DNA from: Nectonema munidae
Taxonomy: Eukaryota > Nematomorpha > Nectonematoida > Nectonematidae
NCBI GenBank assembly: GCA_030549495.1
Contig: JAUIRK010001029.1
Coordinates: forward strand, 372,001-436,000
Length of the DNA stretch: 64,000 nt
Reading direction: 5' to 3'
In this document: positions 54,701-62,537 of the stretch, one piece after another
How positions within the stretch are numbered: position 1 is the first letter of the stretch
How the letters are laid out: each line of letters begins with the position of its first letter
Made by a program: the position numbers and the translations under genes
Notes under the pieces: generated by a model
The model's database searches: none
The model's input: the letters and a program-made list of their open reading frames with translations, nothing else
What the model was told of the DNA's origin: nothing

Positions 54701-57700
54701 TTGGTCATAGCCTTCCAGTAGCAACGGTAACTTTTCATTCCATATCAATGACATCGCCGCTTTCACCAGTCATTGTACTAAACCCAATACAGTGTCGTTT
54801 TCTGAAACTTTCCAGCCAGTCATTCGATGCTTTTGCAAATGACAATGCACGCTCATGTAGCAATGGACCGCTAACAGGGATTTTCCTTGCCATTGCATCT
54901 TTAAACCATTCCCATGTCAGTTTGTTGATTTCTTCATTCCCAGTCTTTCTTAACTTGCGCTTACGATCCCCTGGTGCGTTATCTTCAAATTCTTGTAGAA
55001 TCTCGGCTTTTCTTTTTAAAATATTCTGTATTTGTGTGCGACCAACACCAAACCGATCGGCAAGTTTACGCGATCCAATGGAGCCTCTACTTGTGTCAAA
55101 AAGCCGAATCATTTCGATCTTCTGTGACAATGAGAGACTCTTCCTAATATTCTTCGCCATAAAGATAATTCGAGGTTGTATGTATGATGTCAGGGCATAA
55201 AATGATGTATTCTAACGTTAAACCATAGCTAGAACGGGACTGCCACAACGTGTCCACTATGGGGAAGTGGCCGTTCTCTCAAGGTGACCGCTAATGCAGG
55301 TTTGGCTGTAATAATTTTGAATGGGTTAAAAAAAGAAAATAATCAGAAATTTTTATTAATGAAAAAAGAATAACTTTAATTTGGTATTTATAATGAATTA
55401 ATTTAATATAAATAAGTTTTAATGATCAAAAGATTCTAAAGAAAAAAATATTGGCTGTGGCCGAAAACATTTGTACGCTAGAGTATGTACGATTACACTA
55501 ACTCTACGCCAATCCTAACCCCTACAATAGATTTCCAAAATTTTACAGCCCATTTAGAAATTTGTTGAGCACTTGTCAACTACAATAAACGCCCAAATAT
55601 TCGCGGTTCCACATTCGCCAAAATTTTTAAACAATTTTGAAAGTTCTTTGAGACGGTTATATTGTCATCCTTTTGTTATAAATCAATCAAAAGCAAAGCC
55701 AGAACTAAGCTTTTATTGCATTAATTAATTTTTTGTACATCTTACCAAAATTTATTTTCATATCAAATGTAATGTTACAAAAATGAAAGCACATGTATAA
55801 TTAATTAAATCAGGATATATTGCATGACAGACAAAATCTTTTAAATGGTGCTTACAAAACATTTGTGCAGCTTTTCTACGTCATCATTATTACTTGAAAC
55901 TCTTGTTTGTTTGAGTTACACATTTAATTTGATTGCTGTTTTTTACAACTAATCAATATAAACCCTCAAATTTTTTTCAAATTTTTTAATGTCATCCAAA
56001 CGCGTTAAAAAACTGATGAAAAGCAAAACGTTGATGCACCTATTTTTTATGATGAGCTCTGTATATCTGATTTTAAAAAAATTCAAGCAAGCATAGGATG
56101 GTTTGATCGTTTTCAAAAAAGATTTCATCTTCGTTCTTTGCCTCTTCATGGTGAATTAAAATCAGCAGACGCTGCTGCACCAAAAACTTATCCTGCACAA
56201 TTACAAAAATAATTGAAATGAAAGGATACATTCGTGAACAAGTGTTTAACATGGAAGAGACGGCTTTCCTCGGAAAAATTGCCTTCTAAATATTATCTCA
56301 TGAAGGATGAAGTTAAAGCTTTTGGTTTTAAGCGGAATACATTTGTTATGTTTGTTAATGCTGCAGGTTTTATCGTTAAACCTGGCCTTATATACAAGTC
56401 TGTTAATCCTAGAGCTCTTAGGAATAAAAATAAAAGGAATTTACCTGTATATTGGATGTATAATAAAAAGCCTGGATTACAAAAACATTGTCAAAAGAAT
56501 TTCTTGCCTAGTGTCAAAGATTACTTGCGAAATAAAGATATCCCTTTCGAAATAGCATTATCACACATTAAATCGGAAGCAATCAATGCCTGTTGGAAGA
56601 ATGTTTGTCCTCAAGTTAGTAATGAATACAGTGTTTTTTCTACTAAAACATTCAAAATGAGGCAATAACTGAGTCCACTAGCCTTGTTAAATATTTAGAT
56701 AGAGATATCTCTAATAACGTAACTGCTGAAGAAGTTGATGCCTTCATTGATGAACATCATGCTTCATTTAATGATGAAGAATTGTTAGAGTTGACAAGAA
56801 ACAGGACTTAATAAAGAAGAATCAGACAATGAGGAGGAACATAATCAAGAATGTGAGCTGACATTAGAGCGTTTAGCTGAGTTGATGAGAATAGTACAGA
56901 ATATTCAATCTGCTATTGATGAATGGGACATCTTTATTTACTTATGAATTGAAGGTACTATTGAATAACAGAACTTTTAACACTTATTGCGATAAAAATC
57001 AAGCAGCCGCGCTAAGTATTCTCCCCTTTAACTGAAAGTTAAAGAACTTGTGTGATTCATCTCGCGCATAAATTGGAACAATCTTTTTCCTCTATTTTTG
57101 TGTTCGAATTATAAATATGGCTAAATCTAATAAAAATGACAAATCTATATTATACAAGTAAAAATGGGGCGTCATGTTTTTAATCTAATAAGGAGATGGC
57201 GTAATGTTTTTTTTATCTTGTAAGAGGAGGGGTGAGTCTAGAAGAATCTTTGAGTTTACTTAAACTTTAAAGAATTGCCATCAAGCAAGCAACGATAAAA
57301 TAATAAATTTTCTTTAAAGTTATCATATCTCTATAGACAATTTACATAGACAATGATGTTGGTTGCGTCTAATATGTATTCTAAAGGAATCGATGTACAG
57401 AGAAGAAGAAAAATTCACCCTTATCCACGAGTGCTGGGCATGCCCCTCTCTTCGTAATTTCATTCTTTTCGCCCCCTCATAATTTAAGGCTGGCACACAT
57501 CATTTTTATTTTCTCCTTCACTGTTATAACAATATCAACGCATTCATTATGTCAATAATTTCACCTTTGAAGTCATTTTAATATTTTTTTAAGCTATCAG
57601 TATATCTCTGAATATATATATTTTTGCCATCGATTGATCTATTTTCTATATATTTAGTTTAGCTCACTTACCATTAATTTATAGATCCATCCTGGCTAAG

Positions 57701-59171
57701 AATTATACATAAACGCTATTTTATCTTAAATCATAAAATGGAAGAACATTTCTAATTTAATCTGGTTGGTTAGATGGTTATTTACCCTCCTTCGGCATGA
57801 ACAATCGAAACCTTGAATTTTTTCAAGCTGTATTTTCTTTTTAGGACATTATACTCGAAAAAAGAATTCATCAATTCCTTTATTCTGCCCCAGAAGTTTT
57901 ATAAAAAGAATCAAGTGTGTGCTGCACCCTTCATAGATTCTGTTTGGTATAGAGCAATCATTTACGAAATCCTTTCTGAAGATTTGTGCAGGGTGTTTCT
58001 TTTTACTAACTATTTGCAAAGATTTTTTCAAATGTGATAGGGTGAAATATCTGCAATGGCTGGTGTTTCTCGCAATACAAAAGTGGTTGCGTATCAATTC
58101 CAAAAAAATATAATCAGATAAAATGAAGTGTTTTTTTCAAATTATGATTAGAATAAGCTTTTCTTACAAGTACACATAAAATCCTTTATAACGCTGATGT
58201 TGGAGTCCAAGCCATAAAAACCTATGACCATAAAAACGAGAGCCAAGACTCCTCCCTCGTTATAATGGATCCACAGTGTAATCAGTATCACTTGTAAGAG
58301 AATTGTCTTAAAATTTTCATAGCCGGCTTTCATACCCAATTACCTTTTAGGATTTCCCTATAAAATTGCAAAGCCTTTGTGTATTTCTAGTAGATAAAAT
58401 TATTTATCAAATCATTTATGTATAGAAGTTAAGAATAGAAAAAAAAAACAAAATTAGGCTGTAGATTTTGTATTGAGCACAAGCTTGCAAACTCCCTGGA
58501 AGTAAAGCAACGTCTACAAAAATTCTCAAATTGTATAAACTTTTTCGGTAAAATGTCCATTCGGGAAAATATCCCTCGGTCAAATATTCTATTGGTTAAG
58601 AACAAGCGCCCTCCTGTTTGAAATTTTTATGGAGAGAATATTAATACTTTTAACAATGTGTTAATTTTTTATACAATCTTTATAAAAAATAGTCCCTAAA
58701 ATGAGTTCAAAGCTGAATTGGTTAGGGGATCCGAAAAGCAAAAAAACAGATTAAGGGCAAACGGTGTAATACATTTGGGGAGGATTACGAGAGCGGTGGG
58801 TTAACAAGGATTCATCTTGGAGCTTGTCTTTTACTATAAAAAATTATAAACATTCTTTTTTAATTTTTAAGGTATACTTTGTGGATTATGGCAACTACCA
58901 CATTGTAAGTTCGTGTGCAATACGTGCCCTGCCCCTTTCTTTCATCCAAGTGCCTTGCTTTTCTCACTTGGCTTCTTTAAATGGAGTCGTGCCACGTAAG
59001 TCTTCAAATTGCACAGACAATGTCTGGAGTGAAAAAGCTTGTGAAAGATTTCATAAACTAACCTCAGATATTAAATTACTTCTCAACATTAAAGGTGTGT
59101 ATAAAAGTCCCAAAAATAACTACCAAGTAGTGCTTTCTTTTTACAATATATTTTACCGCTTGAAATTATAG
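42018..59171 (+). CDS. TDRD5: TDRD5/Tejas-like LOTUS and Tudor domain protein, seven exons, 632 aa
   Basis: Seven exons join in consistent phase: 42018-42767, 48919-49126, 49175-49326, 49384-49533, 50054-50244, 57845-57992 and 58872-59171. Domains are LOTUS 1 (residues about 5-82), LOTUS 2 (154-229), LOTUS 3 (244-312, spanning the first splice), a fourth winged-helix-like segment (344-410) and one extended Tudor domain (about 445-625). Three LOTUS plus a single Tudor is the TDRD5 plan, whereas TDRD7 has three Tudors. TDRD5/Tejas works in germ granules: LOTUS domains bind Vasa-type helicases or G-rich RNA, and the Tudor reads dimethyl-arginine on Piwi proteins, supporting piRNA production. The start ATG leaves LOTUS 1 at the very N-terminus, as in the family. 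Introns 1 and 5 (6.2 and 7.6 kb) are full of transposons, and two introns are only 48 and 57 nt. Exon borders are inferred and a 5' non-coding exon is possible. Confidence 0.8.
42931..43191 (+). CDS. Short open frame with signal-peptide-like start, uncertain
   Basis: The frame starts MMKYTTVLLVLLLVTHAIMI, a convincing hydrophobic secretion signal. A short polar stretch and a Cys pair (PQPNICC) follow, then T-rich, hydrophobic codons that look like non-coding sequence. If real it could be the first exon of a small secreted peptide, with a donor near the CC codons. It lies within the probable 5' region of the piggyBac relic, on the same strand as the TDRD5-like gene. No homology is claimed. Confidence 0.25.
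   Translation: MMKYTTVLLVLLLVTHAIMISTLQSNVQSVADEPLSGVTCPQPNICCVSITLYMIIIKFHLARIFVAIMSLFLSICLPYDHISGFL
43376..45475 (+). pseudogene. piggyBac transposase pseudogene (split by fold-back insertion)
   Basis: Blocks occur in family order over several frames. The acidic N-terminus includes DSSEESFQNSSSDSIIWL. LTTFWSKEYGKKFKETMNRC is the y.Wsk......f...MsR.rF region. ATIDEQVFSRRSTSFTQYMP then QKPGNFE is the core TIDE....Frgr..F.qYmp.KP.k.GiK. KTDNFYESLNYC is the DNFf.S motif with a catalytic Asp. After the insertion at 44287-45021 come KKPEVILCYNSEKGVSDWR (usual YN..KGGVD..Dq), VSLNSFIIAL, and a C-terminal Cys cluster (CKNKTRVKCYKCKTYI..LC). Stops and frame changes are numerous, so it is long dead. 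It lies in an intron of a piRNA-pathway gene. Confidence 0.7.
44287..45021. mobile_element. hAT-like fold-back MITE pair with interlocked arms
   Basis: Four element ends of type TAGAGATGTATCC occur: forward at 44287 and 44399, reverse at about 44752 and 45021. Segment 44287-44398 pairs with 44641-44752, and 44399-44640 pairs with 44757-45021, giving an A-B-A'-B' order. Arms contain GGATGCGG and ATCCGCGGAT-type repeats. The piggyBac reading frame resumes just after 45021. No coding sequence is seen; the open stretches at 44301-44591 and 44801-45010 are chance. Confidence 0.65.
45950..46092. mobile_element. piggyBac-type MITE, second subfamily
   Basis: It opens TTAACCCGTTAGCGCC and closes AACGTGTTTAATGGGATAA, a worn inverted repeat with CCC/GGG ends. 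The interior shares AAATCGTCTGCG and the inverse of AGACGATATC with the other family. A decayed copy is at 20785-20910. Confidence 0.6.
47110..47255. repeat. Local direct duplication
   Basis: ACAATTGGTAAACTAAGAGA plus TATCTTATG occurs twice, followed each time by GTCTA...CTACGTGAAGAGTCAA, the second copy shortened. This is a tandem duplication with a small deletion. Confidence 0.7.
48068..48185. mobile_element. Possible short Helentron/Helitron-like element
   Basis: The stretch starts TATATAATAATACCCTAGCG with GTTTGTGTGTG. It ends GAGCGAAGCGAAAAACGACC, then GGACCGGCTAGTATAT. A CTAGT end preceded by a GC-rich GCGAAGCGA hairpin-like segment resembles non-autonomous Helentron termini. Only one copy is in the window. 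Confidence 0.3.
48919..49126 (+). CDS. TDRD5: TDRD5-like exon 2: rest of LOTUS 3
   Basis: The acceptor TTACAATTTTAG opens LLKMYEHGLNLKLFPEVYLK and FGASDLNSLLKFFPNKIVLE. Joined to exon 1 the seam reads TKANILE-LLKMYEHGLNL, a continuous first LOTUS helix, which strongly supports this splice across a 6.2-kb intron. It ends in phase 1 at GCGAATT|GTAAAA. Confidence 0.8.
49175..49326 (+). CDS. TDRD5: TDRD5-like exon 3
   Basis: Follows a 48-nt intron ending TGATTGTTTTAG. A charged linker (SAEKKTTEQHLEKDL) leads into a winged-helix-like start, IIYFVFFYLSLNGEGVSKKH. It ends in phase 0 at TTTTTTG|GTAAAT. Confidence 0.75.
49384..49533 (+). CDS. TDRD5: TDRD5-like exon 4
   Basis: Follows a 57-nt intron ending TTTATTCTCTAG. 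It completes the helical segment (ALSTFEEILLSFINKKFVEE). I end it at CTCTT|GTTAGT in phase 0. Without this splice the frame meets a stop four codons later (49543-49545), so a truncated isoform ending here is the alternative. Confidence 0.65.
49556..49693. mobile_element. piggyBac-type MITE in TDRD5-like intron 4
   Basis: TTAACCCATTTAAGACCAAG ... TTGGTCGTAAATGGGTTAA with TTAA at both ends. The interior is nearly identical to copies at 683, 53962 and 61134. It lies within the 520-nt intron between exons 4 and 5. Confidence 0.8.
50054..50244 (+). CDS. TDRD5: TDRD5-like exon 5: first part of extended Tudor
   Basis: After the acceptor TTTTCTTGTTTAG the frame gives IGKMYEIYVSYSFSPSEFFI and YFKDSASIIYISEYL. 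This is the entry strand of an extended Tudor domain (V.Vs.v.SPs.FyIq), followed by a helix resembling TDRD5. It ends TTAA|GTAAAT in phase 2, matching exon 6, which supplies the missing G of a Lys codon. Confidence 0.8.
50245..50970. other. TDRD5-like intron 5, proximal part
   Basis: TACAGTAAAACCTTTGTTAG at 50287 looks like a lone Tigger-type terminus. A (TA)n run lies near 50625-50640. Nothing coding is recognised. Confidence 0.35.
50974..51474 (-). pseudogene. MULE (Mutator-like) transposase C-terminal fragment, 166 codons open
   Basis: The minus-strand frame holds LSALSFVPIESINENFNQLA, YFENTYTQGERIGNRY, KFPPFLRNQYNSSLNLLPKT and a TNCCEWFQNAL block, where the family has TNN..EgWH.al. HPSIWKFLEQIKNDICLTKL then matches hP.iWkFi..Lk.eq.l. 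Together these form the region after the catalytic core of MULE transposases. It is uninterrupted but lacks the DDE core, zinc-finger N-terminus and terminal repeats, and TNN..EGWH is altered. It lies antisense in TDRD5-like intron 5. Confidence 0.65.
51480..53000. other. TDRD5-like intron 5, unrecognised stretch
   Basis: A direct duplication ATAATGGAGGCTTTCATATT occurs at about 51842 and 51876. Other open stretches (51634-51837, 52435-52665) show no domain. Confidence 0.4.
53339..54438 (+). pseudogene. Tc1-like transposase pseudogene
   Basis: From the ATG at 53339 (MPKISLEFYTSF) the frames give ANISQILSKYKSTGTVANKP, KSGRPQKL (the GRP..l linker), SARQLMEENNLSKYISIDTV and KRILRKNNLNKR. These are the paired-like DNA-binding half. 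The catalytic half has WHNVIFSGETKNELH, where the first Asp of fsDEs is Gly. It continues with IFQHDSAPCHRSCLTQQFL (second Asp) and WPPQSLDLNIIEI (third acidic residue), the DD34E-type pattern. Several frame changes, the lost Asp and the MITE make it inactive. Trans-acting relatives would have moved it. Confidence 0.75.
53962..54078. mobile_element. piggyBac-type MITE inside the Tc1 transposase
   Basis: TTAACCCATTTACGGCCAAT ... TTGGCCTTAAATGGGTTAA, reversed relative to the 49556 copy, with TTAA on both sides. It is slightly shorter than the other copies. The Tc1 sequence continues directly after it (INISNIFQHDSAPCH). Confidence 0.85.
54564..55308 (-). mobile_element. pogo/Tigger deletion derivative in the Tc1 right arm
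   Basis: Ends CAGTTAAACCTGTCTATAAT and GCTAATGCAGGTTTGGCTG are inverted, with TA on each side (54562-54563 and 55309-55310). Sub-terminal GTGGCCACTATAG and GTCCACTATGGG motifs recur. The minus strand retains the transposase N-terminus and the first catalytic block, while the rest is deleted. The intact left Tc1 arm shows the uninterrupted target, AAAATTATTATTTGTAT. Confidence 0.85.
54600..55160 (-). pseudogene. pogo/Tigger transposase, N-terminal half
   Basis: Starting at 55160 on the minus strand: SLSLSQKIEMIRLFDTSRGS, RKLADRFGVGRTQIQNILKR and FEDNAPGDRKRKL form the pogo HTH. IPVSGPLLHERALSFAKA and DWLESFRKRHCIGFSTMTGE form the CENP-B-type HTH. After a frame change near 54750, MSLIWNEKLPLLLEGYDQRD runs into VYNLDETSLFYRATTNQT with the first catalytic Asp. 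The sequence then jumps to the terminal repeat, so the second and third catalytic residues are gone. Length is under half of a Tigger protein. Confidence 0.8.
55490..56030. other. Intron 5, unrecognised stretch
   Basis: AT-rich; nothing coding recognised. Confidence 0.35.
56034..57000 (+). pseudogene. Tigger1-like transposase pseudogene
   Basis: Over several frames the + strand gives IQASIGWFDRFQKRFHLRSL (CENP-B-type HTH end) and ELKSADAAAPKTYPAQLQK. REQVFNMEETAFL matches the catalytic vFNmDETglf with Asp changed to Glu. KYYLMKDEVKAFGFKRNTF, SVNPRALRNKNKRNLPVYWM and KDYLRNKDIPFEIALSHIKS are the Tigger1 core. Near 56660-56815 comes the tail TAEEVDAFIDEHHASFNDEE followed by LLELTR. The Asp-rich DNA.aH motif is replaced by SHIKS. 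It is clearly inactive, no terminal repeats were found, and it differs from the Tigger at 39009. Confidence 0.7.
57000..57840. other. Intron 5, distal part
   Basis: 57440-57590 resembles 47780-47930 (CCCCCT..TAATTTAAG..., then CATCA/CATTA..., then GAAGTCATTTTA), a dispersed repeat of unknown type. No coding frame is seen before the acceptor at 57844. Confidence 0.35.
57845..57992 (+). CDS. TDRD5: TDRD5-like exon 6: Tudor core, first half
   Basis: The acceptor TTTCTTTTTAG precedes TLYSKKEFINSFILPQKFYK, NQVCAAPFIDSVWYRAIIYE and ILSEDLCR. The C.A....D..WYRA.I run is the Tudor-core hallmark, and YS.K....FI.P is TDRD5-like. Its donor CAGG|GTGTTT leaves phase 0. Confidence 0.8.
57993..58871. other. 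TDRD5-like intron 6
   Basis: An 879-nt intron with GT and AG ends. No transposon is identified. Around 58545-58595 a short repeat-like stretch (TCGGTAAAATGTCC, TCGGGAAAATATCC) is present. Confidence 0.5.
58872..59171 (+). CDS. TDRD5: TDRD5-like exon 7: Tudor core, second half, and C-terminus
   Basis: After TAATTTTTAAG the frame opens VYFVDYGNYHIVSSCAIRAL, the FvDyGn strand of the Tudor barrel, then PLSFIQVPCFSHLASLNGVV. It ends VYKSPKNNYQVVLSFYNIFY and a stop at 59169-59171. The last strands fit the SN-like half of an extended Tudor. A GT at 59095 could splice to 59172 and give a slightly different, shorter end. Confidence 0.75.
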   Translation, partial: VYFVDYGNYHIVSSCAIRALPLSFIQVPCFSHLASLNGVVPRKSSNCTDNVWSEKACERFHKLTSDIKLLLNIKGVYKSPKNNYQVVLSFYNIFYRLKL

Positions 59172-59310
59172 GGAAAGAAAGAATCTCCTAGTCCAGTCAG
59201 TGTTATTTAGATACTGATTGCGCTGCTTTTAAACCTCGCTAGAGTAGGCAATTGTTTAAGAAATTGGATCCTAACTTAGAAAAAACCAATGATTATATAT
59301 AAATATATTA

Positions 59311-59447
59311 TAGGGGCGTGAGTAAGGTTGGTTAGATACTGGGTTCGATGCCCCATCAAGCCTACTTTCCTCATAGTTAGATACAAGCGGCGCAATTGTG
59401 CCTTCTCGATGAAAACACCTCATGGTACCTTTACGTTTACCTTTATA
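59311..59447 (+). mobile_element. tRNA-derived SINE, copy 3 (internally collapsed)
   Basis: It starts AGGGGCGTGAGTAAGGTTGG and shares the body ACAAGCGGCGCAATTGTGCC with the other copies. About 25 bp between A-box and B-box are missing: GATACTGGGTTCGAT joins the two GG.TTCGAT motifs that are separate in the other copies. It lies 140 bp past the TDRD5-like stop codon. Confidence 0.75.
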
Positions 59448-59449
59448 TA

Positions 59450-60120
59450 GTTAAGATTTAATGATTTTTTCATTATAAGGAATTGGGGCTTCTTCGGTTC
59501 TATTAATTTTTATCTTATCCCATTCTCATTTCTTCTTTTTAAATAATGACGCTTAGTGACAATATCTCCGCCTTATTTTTCAAGGATTTTTCTTCATCAA
59601 CCAAACTTATTTAAAATTATGTAGTAAGTAGTAATTTTTCAAGCTGCTCTCCCTCATTCCTTGAGTTCATAAATTTTTGTCTTTTGTTTTGCATTATGGA
59701 AAATAAAGTACATAATAAAAAATTCATCGCGATTGCAAAATATCTAAATAAATTAATATCAATCTGAACGATGCTATAATTGCTCTTTATACGAGTGAAA
59801 ACTAACGTAGACGTTACGAAAAAAATTCTGATAGCTTATTACTAATTTAATGAATAATAAATTTATTTTAGAACGAAAAAAATAAGTTTTTTGTATGTTC
59901 ATATTTATAAGTTCTATAAACATATTATGTATGTATATATGTTAGAGAACAATATTGAAAGAAGACAGTTGATTTGCTTGCTTGTTGATTATTCAATATC
60001 AATTGAGGAGATTGAAGTGAGTTGAACAGTCAGGTATTAAATATTAAAAAAAAATAGGTAAAGAAAAAGCTAGAGCGCATAAGACATTATTCAGTTACTA
60101 TTAATTATATTATATACTGA
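59450..60120. other. Unrecognised AT-rich stretch, possible LINE 3' UTR
   Basis: No frame is seen. It lies just 3' (in minus orientation) of the LINE C-terminus at 60170, so part may be that LINE's untranslated end. Confidence 0.3.
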
Positions 60121-60169
60121 CGTACATAAATAGTTAAATGATTGGTGTCATCGTCCGAGTAAAACTCCT

Positions 60170-60310
60170 TCAGTCTTTGTTTTTATTTTTCAAATTAATG
60201 TTTTCCCTGATTTTAATTGGTAGTGAGTTCCATACTTTGATAGCACTGTTAAAAAAACTATGCCTATAAAGGAAAGTGTTGCAAGTTTTCATTTTTATAT
60301 CATTTTTACA
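60170..60310 (-). pseudogene. LINE ORF2 C-terminal end
   Basis: The minus strand reads TCNTFLYRHSFFNSAIKVWN, then SLPIKIRENINLKNKNKD and a stop at 60170-60172. The block R.sFF..ai..WN.LP..i+......fK closes CR1/Jockey-type LINE proteins. Only this tip is recognised, as with heavily 5'-truncated insertions. Confidence 0.6.
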
Positions 60311-60319
60311 TCTTAATTA

Positions 60320-61130
60320 TATGGTATAAAAACAAAATTTACAGTAATAGGAAAGTAGTTTTTGTAATGATTATATTTAAACTTGTAGTTAAATTAAAGA
60401 TTTATCACTCTTCAAAGTGATCTTTACTGAAGTCCATAAAAAATTTACACCATCTATTACCATTGTTAGCTTAGTCATTTTTCTAAAATATCTATTTTCA
60501 ATGTTAATATCGTATATTATCTATTAGATTTTAAAATAAAAAAGGGCATCATTGAAATTTTTCCACCTAGGACTAGAAGAAGTTAAGAATTGTTTGTGAC
60601 TTTTGCAGTCCATTCCTTTCGGATATCATGGTCCTGATGGATTGCTGTGATCAGAGTGTACCTCATCTTTTCATTTCAATAACTACCTGTAGAAGGTTAC
60701 TTGTTCTGCATAATTGAACCTTGATAAAAATTAGTTTACAAGAATTGATCTTTTTTAAAAGTTAATGTTTTTTGAGGGAAAAATCAAAAAGAAAATATTA
60801 CAATTTTGATGAAACATACAAAGTAATGACATCAATCGTGGAGAGAATCAAAGATTACTGGGCAAAACTACTATCAAGATGATCTATCTCAAAAATGAGG
60901 AAATGAATCAAATAAAAACAAATCTTTGTGAAGATCCAAACAAAATATTGAAAGAACATGCATATAATAGCATAAGATTGAAAAAATGTGGAAGAACTAA
61001 AGTGTATACTATATATATATATATAATACAAGATAATAAAGAAATCAGAGTAAATGAAATAAAATTAAAGATTTTTAGAAGTAATATAGTTACTATGGTT
61101 AGTTAATTTGCTATAAGAATTGAAATTAGC
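60320..61130. other. No recognised gene
   Basis: An open stretch of 75 codons (60879-61106) is Lys/Ile-rich and crosses a (TA)n run, so it is unlikely to be a gene. Confidence 0.4.
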
Positions 61131-61133
61131 TTA

Positions 61134-61271
61134 ATAACCCATTTAAGGCCAAGCAAATCAGACGATATCTAAAAAAACACAGATGATTTATATTCAAAGT
61201 CATTGAAAAAAGCAGACGAAGATGAAATTACTTATGTTCCAAAATAGGAACATTGGCCGTAAATGGGTTAA
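61134..61271. mobile_element. piggyBac-type MITE, copy in LINE
   Basis: AACCCATTTAAGGCCAAGCA ... TTGGCCGTAAATGGGTTAA; the left TTAA is worn to TTAATAA. The interior matches the 683 and 49556 copies almost base for base. It lies next to, and probably within, a minus-strand LINE fragment. Confidence 0.8.
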
Positions 61272-61880
61272 TACTGTTAATTCGAATTTTGCAAAATGTA
61301 TAGCTTAATTTTGAATTAATGAATGGTAGATGAATATTCTTTCTGTTTCTAGTGAAATTATTATTTATGTAGGAATTTGGAGGAAATAGGAATCTACTGT
61401 ACCCATCTAGAATTTTTGAGCGTAAAAACGCATAAAGAGTAGACATGTAGATTGAACAAGTTTATAGACATTTTGTTATTTAAACATCCATAATTGATGA
61501 ACCTTGCAAATCAGTTTGTACATCGTCACAAGTGGTTTTAAGAAATGAGGTTTGTGTCACCCCAAATCACATTAGGATAAAGAAAATGGAGAAAAATACA
61601 GGCATACAATCGTTTTTTTCTGGGATCATTAGAAAAGCAGAACGGTATTTATATAAACAACTAGAGATTCTAATAACTTTAGTATATCTTTGATGCAGTT
61701 TCCAATTGTAGTCGGGAGTCAAACAAACAAGATTGAGATTAGTACTATTGATTTTAATAATGCAATTTGAAGGATGGTTAAGTTTGTTGTTACAAAAAAA
61801 CATGTATTTGCATTTGTTAGACTTCAAGAATTGATTTATGTATTCAAAATATGTAGAAGAATTGTGTTGATCAAGAAAAG
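61272..61880 (-). pseudogene. CR1/L2-type LINE, RT C-terminal fragment
   Basis: Minus-strand frames give NKCKYMFFCNNKLNHPSNCI, INSTNLNLVCLTPDYNWKLH (where families have ..YLGv.id..L.W..Hi) and RISSCLYKYRSAF. Further left come LYAFLRSKILDGYSRFLFPP and NFTRNRKNIHLPF, matching the N.TR......P block of the post-RT domain. Frames change at least twice. A MITE abuts the left side. Confidence 0.55.
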
Positions 61881-61919
61881 TACATGATCAGCAATGTCAT
61901 TAATGAAGATTTAGAAGAG

Positions 61920-62360
61920 AAAAGTTCTAAGGATAGACCGTTAGTCTGCATGACTCGCGGAGTGTCATTTGGACTGTATGCAAGCCATCTATTATTTTGC
62001 GTGTTGTGCTTTTGATCCTGGCAAAAAAATTTCTCATCCGAAAAAAACCAGATCGTTTGGGCTTTAGCAGGATGTTTCACTTTGTTCAAAAAAAATTGGC
62101 CTTTATCAGACGATTTTGGCGGGCTTTTTATGTAAGAAGTTGACCTCTGCAACGCTTGTATGAGTAGTATCGAAGATCTTCATTGAGAGCAAGCTTCATG
62201 GTCGAGGCTGAAACATTCAATTTAAGAGACAACCTCCTACAAAACTTTTTTTCTGAAGATTTTCAAGAAATTATGCTGTGCGAGGGCAAACAGATCGTCT
62301 AGTATGTTTCTTTCTTTTAGCGACAGCCTCGTAGTCTCCATTGCAATTTTCTAGCTCATT
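61920..62360 (-). pseudogene. mariner-family transposase, N-terminal half
   Basis: The minus strand carries KLNVSASTMKLALNEDLRYY-like sequence in shifted frames. It then has QNRLIKAK-type and IWFFSDEKFFCQDQKHNTQN followed by NRWLAYSPNDTPRVMQT. FFSDEK.F holds the first catalytic Asp, and QD.kvN.qNdRwl...p..vp.vm.tk is a typical mariner/maT block. The HTH region upstream is scattered over frames, and the second half with the other catalytic residues is absent. No terminal repeats were found. Confidence 0.65.
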
Positions 62361-62419
62361 TCGAATTCACAGAGTTTAGGGAGCATTGAGCAGAGTTCAT
62401 AATCTCTATATTTTTGTGG

Positions 62420-62530
62420 CTGGCGCGAATCATCATCATAAAAGTAATTCTTTTCAATTCAGGTAAGTCCCAGTCCTTCATTCTCGTTGTATTTTTGTTT
62501 ATGAATAAAAAAAGGTTCAAACTTTCAAAA
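62420..62530. other. No recognised feature
   Basis: Short AT-rich spacer. The open frame at 62414-62641 runs into the MITE at 62538 and is not a gene. Confidence 0.4.
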
Positions 62531-62537
62531 AAAAGTG

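Larger units (their letters stand above)
53006..55478 (+). mobile_element. Tc1-like transposon with long IR/DR ends, carrying two later insertions
   Basis: Inverted terminal repeats of about 215 bp (53006-53220, and 54515-55478 after removing an insertion) begin GTGCAAATGTTTTCGGCCA outside. They repeat GCAAAAGTTTTCGGCCA at the inner edge, which is the IR/DR layout with two transposase sites per arm. TA flanks both ends (53004-53005 and 55479-55480). Between the arms is a broken Tc1 transposase gene. A TTAA MITE (53962-54078) sits in the gene, and a pogo deletion derivative (54564-55308) sits in the right arm. Confidence 0.8.
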
